From JBGCDD01 sp045105075 (GTDB taxonomy: Bacteria; Pseudomonadota; Alphaproteobacteria; Rhodobacterales; Rhodobacteraceae), in assembly GCA_045105075.1 (NCBI GenBank), contig JBGCDD010000059.1, positions 1-29,972 of the forward strand: DNA of 29,972 nt. The letters are read 5' to 3'. Made by a program: the position numbers and the translations under genes. The notes beneath the pieces were generated by a model. The model did no database searches, had not been told where the DNA came from, and worked only from the letters and a program-made list of their open reading frames with translations. Positions 7,888 to 14,738 of the stretch are shown piece after piece; position 1 is the first letter of the stretch, and every line of letters begins with the position of its first letter.

Positions 7888-8727
7888 TCAAAAGGGCTCG
7901 CCCGCCTCGATGCGATAGGCTTGCTTTTTGTCGGTGATCGCGACCAAACGAATGATGCAGCCATCCCCGCGATCCCAATTCCAGGGGAAAAACGCAAAAG
8001 TCACACGTTTGCCAGTGACCGCATCCAAATCGCCACCGACGTTTTCGATGCCCAAAATTCCGTTTTTGAACAAAGTGTTGTGCACTGGCTCCCAATCTGG
8101 GAAATCGGTTTTCCAATCAACGCCGCCGGACCATTCCAAGTACTCAGCCTCAAGATGCGGATGGATCGGACCGTTGCGCTGGGGGCCAATTGCGGTTGCC
8201 AAGGGGTGATCGTTGGCCTGGGTATCGTGGCCGACAACCTTGACACCCTTTTCGACCATCCAATCCGCCGCAGATTGCACCAGACCGGGGCAATAGGCGA
8301 AGTAATCGCCGTCTTCATATTGCTTGTGCCAGCCGGTGTTCAAAATCAGCACATCGCCCTTGCGGATGGCATGACCGCAAGCCGCCTCAAGATCGTCACC
8401 GGTGATTTTTTCCCACTTCTTCTTGGGCAATGACACCACCAGACCCGAGCCAAAGAAATGCGGCAAAGGCACCTCGTCGATGAACGGCGTGCCCTGCACC
8501 ACGTGGGCGGGCGCGTCGATATGGGTGGTGACATGCATGGTCGTCGTGATCGTCTGGCTCAGCACACCGGATTTGGCCATGTAGTGTTTGCGCTTGATGT
8601 CAACGTCATCAAAATAAGGCCAGTTCGGACATTGATAGCCAAACCGATGGCTGAGGTTTACAAACTCCAGCCCCATATCGTTGTTCAGATTGTCTTGAAA
8701 TTCGATGCCGCGGATTTCGACGGTCAT
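7888..8727 (-). CDS. Cyclase-family metal-dependent hydrolase (kynurenine formamidase-like fold)
   Basis: 279 residues of the Cyclase family (PF04199). The metal-binding signature HxxTHxDxPxH is fully present as His65, Thr68, His69, Asp71, Pro73 and His75. Members hydrolyse amide or lactone bonds (N-formylkynurenine, isatin) or act in polyketide cyclisation. As the first gene of the operon it may open or deformylate the imported substrate. The start at 8727 (MTVEIRG) has a GGGAGAG ribosome site just upstream. The frame runs open further upstream to 9000, but that part lies over the regulator gene and the promoter region and is not coding-like. The region upstream of the ATG contains the likely promoter and operator shared with the divergent IclR gene. 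Confidence 0.88.
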   Translation of the reverse strand: MTVEIRGIEFQDNLNNDMGLEFVNLSHRFGYQCPNWPYFDDVDIKRKHYMAKSGVLSQTITTTMHVTTHIDAPAHVVQGTPFIDEVPLPHFFGSGLVVSLPKKKWEKITGDDLEAACGHAIRKGDVLILNTGWHKQYEDGDYFAYCPGLVQSAADWMVEKGVKVVGHDTQANDHPLATAIGPQRNGPIHPHLEAEYLEWSGGVDWKTDFPDWEPVHNTLFKNGILGIENVGGDLDAVTGKRVTFAFFPWNWDRGDGCIIRLVAITDKKQAYRIEAGEPF

Positions 8728-8811
8728 AGCTCTCTCCCGGTGTTGTCGCTTTGGGGCAAGGTTGCATTGACCTTTGCGCTGCGTCAACAAAAAACCGCAC
8801 TGTGAACTATG

Positions 8812-8830
8812 TGTACCGTATTGCGATACA
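8812..8830. promoter_or_regulatory. Candidate IclR-family operator in the divergent promoter region
   Basis: An imperfect inverted repeat, TGTACCG - 5 bases - CGATACA (6 of 7 positions paired), lies in the 162-base gap between the cyclase gene and the IclR gene. Many IclR regulators bind palindromes of about this size and act on their divergent neighbour. A second short inverted repeat, TTGAC - 11 bases - GTCAA, lies at 8767-8787. Confidence 0.45.
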
Positions 8831-8889
8831 AATTGAAATATGCTCAACTGCTCGGGATCGCCGTGAGACATGTGGGAAAACCAGAACAA

Positions 8890-9648
8890 ATGGCTGAAAC
8901 ACCGGACAAAGCAGAGCGCAGTGGCATTCAGGTCATCGCCCGCGCAGCGGCCATTTTGCGGGTGCTGAAAAGCGAGCCCACAGGGGCAAGCCTGGGTCAA
9001 ATCGCCAAATCGGTCGACCTACCCCGCTCGACCGTTCAGAGAATCGTGGCTGCGTTGCAGGAAGAACGGCTGGTGATCTCAAATCCCAGCGGTCGCGGTT
9101 TGCGCCTGGGTCCCGAAATCTCGGCTTTGGCACAAGCCATGCGAAACGATGTGATCGAAACCTGCCGGGATCTTTTGGTCGCCCTGGCCGAAACCACAGG
9201 CGAAACGGCAGATTTGTCGGTGATGCGCGGCGATGGCATGATCTTTTTGGATCAGGTCGCAGGGCGCAGCCACCGCTTGCGCACAGTGTCATCCGTGGGC
9301 GAAGTTTTCCCACTGACAACCCCGGCAAATGGCAAAGCCTGCCTGGCGCAATTGCCGCGCGAGCATGCGCAAAACCTGATCACAGCAGAGTGGCAAGCGT
9401 CCGGCACCAAAGGCGATATGGGCACGTTGCTGCGCACCCTGGACGAGATCAAAGACCAGCGCTTGGCTTATGACATTGGCGAACACACGCCCGGAATTGC
9501 AGCGATTGGATTCGCCTTTTCCGGCCAATCCGGCGATCTTTACGCGATCTCGGTGCCAGTTCCGACCACACGTTTGGCCGACGTGAAAACCCAAGTCGAA
9601 CTGGCGCTGTTCAAAACCGCGACACAGCTCGACCGGTTAATGGCCTAA
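8890..9648 (+). CDS. IclR-family transcriptional regulator
   Basis: 252 residues. The N-terminal winged helix-turn-helix (GIQVIARAAAILRVLK, then SLGQIAKSVDLPRSTVQRIVAAL at 34-56) is followed by the IclR effector domain with DLSVMRGDGMIFLDQVAG and AYDIGEHTPGIAAIGFAF. It is divergent from the cyclase-led operon, the usual arrangement for a regulator of its own catabolic cluster; the effector is probably the imported compound or an intermediate. I chose ATG 8890 because alignment with the family starts there. A start at 8809 is open but would place the operator-like palindrome inside the gene. Its stop is five bases from the stop of the convergent monooxygenase gene. Confidence 0.9.
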   Translation: MAETPDKAERSGIQVIARAAAILRVLKSEPTGASLGQIAKSVDLPRSTVQRIVAALQEERLVISNPSGRGLRLGPEISALAQAMRNDVIETCRDLLVALAETTGETADLSVMRGDGMIFLDQVAGRSHRLRTVSSVGEVFPLTTPANGKACLAQLPREHAQNLITAEWQASGTKGDMGTLLRTLDEIKDQRLAYDIGEHTPGIAAIGFAFSGQSGDLYAISVPVPTTRLADVKTQVELALFKTATQLDRLMA

Positions 9649-9653
9649 ACGCC

Positions 9654-11408
9654 TCAAAGCGCCAGCACAGCACACAAAACCCGGTGCAACTCGGCCTTTG
9701 GGTCATCCGCCAAAGCATGATGGCGCCAGCACACATGCTGGTCCGGACGCGTCAAAAGACACCCTGCATCACTGATTTCACGCGCGCGACTCCAATCGCC
9801 GGTGTGATCAACGTAGCTTTGGCGCGGCCCAATAACATAGACCCGCAAATCAATACCAAGCTGGTGTGCCACGTCGGCGCCAGCTTCGGCCCAGGCTTGC
9901 CCACCAAGCCCGGTAAACAGCGCAAATGCCCCGCCCCCTGCCAGATCCAGCGTTGAATGCTTGGCCCCTTTGGCATCGTAAAGCCAAACATGCGGCAAGC
10001 GCGCGCCCGGCCATGTCGTTGGCTGATAATGCAGGTCCGCGTCCAAGGCGAATGCCGGTTCCGCCTGCCCATCCGTCACAACCGCAGCCGAGTGATAGCG
10101 CTGGTTCATTTCAATGCCGTGGGCGTCAAATTCATACTTCTTGAACGCAATGGCCGCATTCAAGGCCTCGCGTTGCGCCTCAGCCTGCGCCGAGGGATCA
10201 CAACGCGCATCCATATTCGCCTTGATTACCTCGTAATCGGTGCCCCCGGTCATGCCAAGCGCTTCGAAAATGGGGCCAAATTCGCCAATTGATTGATTGG
10301 CACGGGTGACGATCTGTTTCGCAATCGGCGCACGTTCAACCGAGTAACTGTCCAAAAGCGCCGCACCCGCCTGCCCCTTCAACACAGCCGCCAGTTTCCA
10401 GCTGAGGTTGAACGCATCCTGAATAGACGTGTTCGAGCCCAACCCATTTGACGGCGGATGCCGGTGCGCCGCATCGCCCATGATGAACACCCGCCCCTTG
10501 GACAGTTGCGTGGCATAGGCGTCATTCACGGTCCAGGTGTTGGCCGAAATCAGCTCGATCTCAAGCTCAGGATCCCCGACCAACTGGCGCGCAACCTCGG
10601 TGGCGAGCTGCGCATCAACTACGGGCGCGGGCTCGTTGATGTCATAGCCCCACACAATCAACCACTCGTTCCAGGGCCGGATCATCCGCACCAGCCCCAT
10701 GCCAATACCGCCCACATCCGCACCCGGTTGCATCACCCAATAAAGCACGCTGGGGCGATGGGCGACATGTTTGCTCAGATCGGCCCGAAACAGAATATTC
10801 ATCGATCCGCCCACGCCCATGGCCCCCTCAATGGGCAGATCTTCTGCCTCAGCCACTGCGGAATTACCGCCATCCGCGCCGATCAAATACGTCGACCGAA
10901 TGGTGATTTCCTCGCCCGTCAAACGATCAAGACAGGTGGTGCTCACACCCTCTGCGTCCTGAACATGACGCAGATATTCCGTGCTCATACGCGCGTGGGT
11001 TCCGCGCTTACAAGCTGTGGTGAACAGGATCGGTTCCATGAAAGTCTGCGGCAGATCATTCATAAAGGTCGGGCTGCTCAGCACATGTTCGGCTTGCGAC
11101 AAAGGATGCGTGCCCCAGGACTTCATCCGTCCGATCTCTTCACCGGCCAGGCTTTCGCAAAACACGTTTTCGCCCATCAAAGCCTGCTCGGTCGCGTGCA
11201 AATAGGCCTCGGCCTCGACCTCATGGCCCAAATCGCGCAACACCTCCATCGTGCGCTGATTGGTGATGTGCGCGCGCGGCGTATTGGCCAACCAGCGGTA
11301 CCGGTTCACCGCTATGTTCTCAATGCCAAGGCTCGACAGCAACGCCGCCGCAGCGGACCCCGCCGGGCCTGTCCCAATGATCAAAACATCCGTGCTCACC
11401 TGAGCCAT
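9654..11408 (-). CDS. FAD-dependent phenol-type monooxygenase, TfdB (2,4-dichlorophenol 6-monooxygenase)-like
   Basis: 584 residues, the size of TfdB/PheA flavin hydroxylases. FAD-binding GTGPAG is at 12-17. TPRAHITNQRTMEVLRDLG is typical of the TfdB group, the second FAD motif GADGGNS lies around 178, and GRVFIMGDAAHRHPPSNGLGSN around 305-330 is the GD motif that holds the ribityl chain. RPSVLYWVMQPGADVGGIG also matches my memory of TfdB. The C-terminus has the thioredoxin-like domain of the family. It would hydroxylate a phenol to a catechol using NAD(P)H and oxygen. No ring-cleavage dioxygenase is in the window. It converges on the IclR gene, so it probably has its own promoter in the gap 11409-11637. 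The true substrate is unknown. Confidence 0.88.
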   Translation of the reverse strand: MAQVSTDVLIIGTGPAGSAAAALLSSLGIENIAVNRYRWLANTPRAHITNQRTMEVLRDLGHEVEAEAYLHATEQALMGENVFCESLAGEEIGRMKSWGTHPLSQAEHVLSSPTFMNDLPQTFMEPILFTTACKRGTHARMSTEYLRHVQDAEGVSTTCLDRLTGEEITIRSTYLIGADGGNSAVAEAEDLPIEGAMGVGGSMNILFRADLSKHVAHRPSVLYWVMQPGADVGGIGMGLVRMIRPWNEWLIVWGYDINEPAPVVDAQLATEVARQLVGDPELEIELISANTWTVNDAYATQLSKGRVFIMGDAAHRHPPSNGLGSNTSIQDAFNLSWKLAAVLKGQAGAALLDSYSVERAPIAKQIVTRANQSIGEFGPIFEALGMTGGTDYEVIKANMDARCDPSAQAEAQREALNAAIAFKKYEFDAHGIEMNQRYHSAAVVTDGQAEPAFALDADLHYQPTTWPGARLPHVWLYDAKGAKHSTLDLAGGGAFALFTGLGGQAWAEAGADVAHQLGIDLRVYVIGPRQSYVDHTGDWSRAREISDAGCLLTRPDQHVCWRHHALADDPKAELHRVLCAVLAL

Positions 11409-11549
11409 AGCGATCTCCTCCCGCTCTGTTTTCGCCGCAACCTAGTCACTGAACTGAAGCAGACGCAAAGCCCTTTTGACAATTGCGCTGGCTTTGTGTG
11501 CGCGTGATCCGGCGTCACACCCTTCATCTTTCAAAGCAAACTCTGGGGT

Positions 11550-11566
11550 TTGGGGCAAAGCCCCAA
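11550..11566 (-). terminator. GC-rich hairpin downstream of the SWIM gene
   Basis: TTGGGGC and GCCCCAA form a perfect 7-bp stem with a 3-base loop, about 70 bases past the end of the six-gene operon on the minus strand. There is no U-tract, so it is only a possible terminator. A second tight hairpin (GCGGC/GCCGC, 3-base loop) is at 11601-11613. I see no gene in 11409-11637. Confidence 0.45.
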
Positions 11567-11637
11567 GGCGCGCGCGGCCCCAGTGCATCAACTTCAAATC
11601 GCGGCGCAGCCGCACCGCAAGTCTGTGAAAAACCAAA

Positions 11638-13626
11638 TCATCCCACCACAGCATCATGCGCCAAAACACCGCCGCAAATGTAGCCAACGCGCAGCGCATT
11701 TTCGGCATTGATCTGCTTTTCCAAGTCCCGCAACGCATCGTGCAAGGTCACAAGGCTAAGATCCTGTGCCTGCGCGGCCAGCCCGGCAATCCGCGTGGTG
11801 TCACCAAAGCGAAGCGTTTCAACTGTGATGTCCAAAACACGGCTGCACAAATTGTGAATTGCGGTCTGCGCCGCCGCACTTGGTGGACTTTGCCGGGGCT
11901 TTATTTTTGCCCCCACCGTCCTCAGCGCTCTTTTGCCAAAGCCCAGCACTGTCTCTTTTTGCGGGCGTGGGGCCCGATCCAAAGTCAGGTTAAATGCGTC
12001 CAAATCCTGCGCGGTTTTTGAGCCGGGAGCAAACAGCACAGACACCGGTTCGATCACAAAGTTCAGTGCGCTCAGCCGGGCTTCGCAGAGGATCGCGGTG
12101 ATATCTTGCTTGACCCGTATGATCCATTCCACCGTCTCGTACTCCAACTGCGGCAGTGTTAATTCCATCGGCACCCGAAAGCCGTCAAATGCCATTAAAA
12201 CATATCGTTGGCGCTGATCATCAAAAAAGGGCTCGCTCAAATCTGCGGCGCGCAGCACAACCGGAACGGCGGTGCCGACATCGCGCAACCCAATCTCAGA
12301 CCGGCGTGCAATATCAGCCTTGGCTTGGTTCCACTGGCTAAAAACCAGCCCTGGCGTTTCCAGCAAATCCGTCAGATCCATGCGGTCTGTCAATTGCCCC
12401 TGCCCTTTGTCCCAAGCCAATTGCCACGCTGTCTGCGCTCCACGCGCCGCGCGCGCCTGACGCAAAACCAGCTGTTTGGCGATGGTTTTGCCCACTGTCG
12501 CGGCCCCCCAAAGCGATTGATGATAACTCTGTTCGGGGGCAAACCCCGGGTCCATACCCGCAGCCCTGGCCTGAACCGTTGTGACCCAGTTTTGACCCGT
12601 GATATCATAGCCATAAACCCGCAGACCACGCGCGCCGCCCTCGGTGTGCCAACGCGCAGCGCCCAACATAAGCAGCTCCAGATCGTCAACATCGCGGTAG
12701 GTTCGGCGCAATTGCCCGGTCAGATCAGTGTCTTCCGGCGATTGTTCCAACGCTTTGGTCAGGGCATAGGTCAGCGCCGCATCAGTGAGAAATCGATCAT
12801 CATTGTACTCGAAATGACGGCTGCGCGACTGACGGGCCTGGCGCACCAGATTGCGCAACAGTGCCGTCACGCGCGGTGCCGCCTGCGCGCGCGCCGAGAT
12901 CGACAGATCAAACATGTTGTCTTCGGCAAGCACAGATCCACCGCGAAAAACCGCAATCACACAGTCCTCAATGGCGCGCTGTAGCTGGTGCAGGAAGGCT
13001 GCTGCGATGATCTCGGCGTCGGGTTCGCTCTTTTGCAGGCTGCCCATGGCCTGCACCCCGCTGCTTTGACGTGCGACAAAGGCCGCCGCTGTCACAACGC
13101 GGCGCTTTGCAGATTTGGCGCCTTTGAAAACCGCGCCCGCCAACCCCTGCCCGGCCAGAAAAACCACATTGTGCTCAACATCAGGCAAGCTCACGCGCAG
13201 GTTGGCCCCATCCAGCGACAGCATTGCCTTTTCAGATATCCGCGCCAGCGTGATCGCCTTGTCCCAATCAGCCCCGGCAAATTTCCTAAGGCTTTCCTCG
13301 GCCAGCGTGTTCAGCTCTTCCTGCGCCGAGATCTGGTCAGCCGCATCACATTCTGCGTCCATCTCGGCGCGCAACGCCAACACCGCCAGCAGGATATGGC
13401 GGCAAATTCCGCTCGAAGGGCACGCACATTGCGCCTGATGCAATCCACTGGCCAACACAGTCACGTTTTGACCATCTGCCTCAACTGTCGCGCTGTCTGG
13501 GCCAACCTGCTGCACGCGGGCTTTGCCGGCGTTCGCATCGCGTACTGCACGCCGCATCAATCCCACCGAGGCCAGCGCGCCCAGCGCATCTTCGTCATGT
13601 GACTGGATCAGCGCAGACAGGCTCAT
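11638..13626 (-). CDS. SWIM zinc-finger protein, YehQ-like, last gene of the MoxR/VWA operon
   Basis: 662 residues. The SWIM motif CxCx5CxH is visible near the N-terminus as Cys67, Cys69, Cys75 and His77 (CACPSSGICRH), a zinc-binding fold that in other proteins supports DNA or protein binding. The rest is poorly recognisable, probably mostly helical, with a basic Pro-rich linker near the C-terminus. Size and position match E. coli YehQ as I recall it. I start it at 13626 because this ATG overlaps the VWA gene stop by four bases (ATGA), matching the coupling seen at other junctions. A start at 13647 would add seven residues. Likely a substrate- or nucleic-acid-recognition part of the same complex; this is inference. 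Confidence 0.85.
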   Translation of the reverse strand: MSLSALIQSHDEDALGALASVGLMRRAVRDANAGKARVQQVGPDSATVEADGQNVTVLASGLHQAQCACPSSGICRHILLAVLALRAEMDAECDAADQISAQEELNTLAEESLRKFAGADWDKAITLARISEKAMLSLDGANLRVSLPDVEHNVVFLAGQGLAGAVFKGAKSAKRRVVTAAAFVARQSSGVQAMGSLQKSEPDAEIIAAAFLHQLQRAIEDCVIAVFRGGSVLAEDNMFDLSISARAQAAPRVTALLRNLVRQARQSRSRHFEYNDDRFLTDAALTYALTKALEQSPEDTDLTGQLRRTYRDVDDLELLMLGAARWHTEGGARGLRVYGYDITGQNWVTTVQARAAGMDPGFAPEQSYHQSLWGAATVGKTIAKQLVLRQARAARGAQTAWQLAWDKGQGQLTDRMDLTDLLETPGLVFSQWNQAKADIARRSEIGLRDVGTAVPVVLRAADLSEPFFDDQRQRYVLMAFDGFRVPMELTLPQLEYETVEWIIRVKQDITAILCEARLSALNFVIEPVSVLFAPGSKTAQDLDAFNLTLDRAPRPQKETVLGFGKRALRTVGAKIKPRQSPPSAAAQTAIHNLCSRVLDITVETLRFGDTTRIAGLAAQAQDLSLVTLHDALRDLEKQINAENALRVGYICGGVLAHDAVVG

Positions 13627-14738
13627 GTCATGATCTCTGAAAGCCAACCGGCAAATCGGTTCGGGGTCATTGCGCCGACGTGCATGCCGATATCGGCGGC
13701 CTTGGTGGCGGTTGCAATATCGTAATACCCTTGATTGTTATGATCCAGCGCAATCAGTCCAATCATGCGCACCCGGGCTTCGGCCAACCGCGCCAACGCA
13801 CTGTAAAGCACGCGCGGCGATGCCCCTTCGGCAAAATCTGTAATCAATGCAAAAACAGTACGTTGCGGGTTTTCGATCAGGGATTCGCAATAGGTCACCG
13901 CGCGCCCGATATTGGTCCCCCCACCCAATTGCACCGACAACAGCGTGTCCAACGGGTCGGTCAATTTGTCCGAGACGTCCAGAACAGAGGTGTCAAACAG
14001 CACCATTTTGACGGTCACACCGGGCAATCCGGACAGGATGGCGGCCATCACCGCCGCATGGATCAGACTGTCGGTCATCGAACCGGATTGATCAACGCAC
14101 AACACCACCGTCCAGGGCAATTTGCGTTTTTCGCGGCTGTTGAATCGCAAGGTTTGCGCGACAATGCGTTGGGTGTCGGGGTCATAGGTCTTGAGGTTTT
14201 CGCGCAGCGTGCCGCGCCAATCAAAGTTGGCCGACGAAGGGATGTTTGAGCGTCGAAAGCGATTGCGTCGCCCGGAAAAAGCCCGCAACACCTCGGAGCG
14301 CAGCTTTTCCACCAGCTCTTGAATGATCCGGTTGGCCACCTCGCGCAGTTTGTTCTTGATCGCCGGATCGGCACGATCATGATAGCCCAGCAGAACCTTG
14401 AGCAGCTCCTGGTTGGGCTCCAGACTGTCGAGCGTGGCCGGATCCTTTAGCAAATCCGTCAGCCCATAGCGATCCAGTGCATGGCCCTGCAATGTCTCAA
14501 AAACCGAATGCGGAAAGATCGATTTTGCTTTGCCAAGCCAGGTCAGCGCCTGCATCTGTGTCGGGTCAAGCGAGCCGCGCGATTTGTCCTGGTCCAGCCC
14601 GCGTCCGCTGTATTCGCGCCCGTAAAGGTAATCGAGCGCGCGGTCCATCGCGCCGTCTTCCCCCCCCAGTCCGCCGAGCTTGGGGTCGGCATATCGCCCC
14701 AGCGCCAGCCGCCAGCGTCGTGCACCCTCCTCGCTCAT
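13623..14738 (-). CDS. VWA-domain protein with intact MIDAS, YehP-like
   Basis: 371 residues. The C-terminal half is a von Willebrand factor A domain. The metal-ion-dependent adhesion site is complete: DQSGS (Asp216, Ser218, Ser220), the Thr in GGGTNIG and the Asp in ITDFAEG. The N-terminal half is helical and includes a basic stretch (FSGRRNRFRRS, around 154-164). VWA proteins paired with MoxR ATPases act as adaptor subunits that couple ATP hydrolysis to remodelling or metal loading of a target, as in the BchD/BchI, CbbO/CbbQ and RavA/ViaA systems. It starts within the DUF5682 stop (ATGA) and its stop overlaps the SWIM ATG. No signal peptide, so it is cytoplasmic. Size agrees with YehP. Confidence 0.92.
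   Translation of the reverse strand: MSEEGARRWRLALGRYADPKLGGLGGEDGAMDRALDYLYGREYSGRGLDQDKSRGSLDPTQMQALTWLGKAKSIFPHSVFETLQGHALDRYGLTDLLKDPATLDSLEPNQELLKVLLGYHDRADPAIKNKLREVANRIIQELVEKLRSEVLRAFSGRRNRFRRSNIPSSANFDWRGTLRENLKTYDPDTQRIVAQTLRFNSREKRKLPWTVVLCVDQSGSMTDSLIHAAVMAAILSGLPGVTVKMVLFDTSVLDVSDKLTDPLDTLLSVQLGGGTNIGRAVTYCESLIENPQRTVFALITDFAEGASPRVLYSALARLAEARVRMIGLIALDHNNQGYYDIATATKAADIGMHVGAMTPNRFAGWLSEIMT

Noticed and set aside
8728..9000. Longer N-terminus for the cyclase-family protein
   Set aside because: It would run through the promoter region and into the iclR gene; ATG 8727 has a good RBS and begins family-like sequence.
10458..11507. 349-codon plus-strand open frame opposite the TfdB-like gene
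   Set aside because: Antisense shadow, composition rich in His, Arg and Gln typical of reverse-strand reading of a GC-rich gene.
11409..11637. Possible small gene between the monooxygenase and SWIM genes
   Set aside because: Frames here are short, lack ribosome sites and contain two hairpins; looks like a non-coding spacer.
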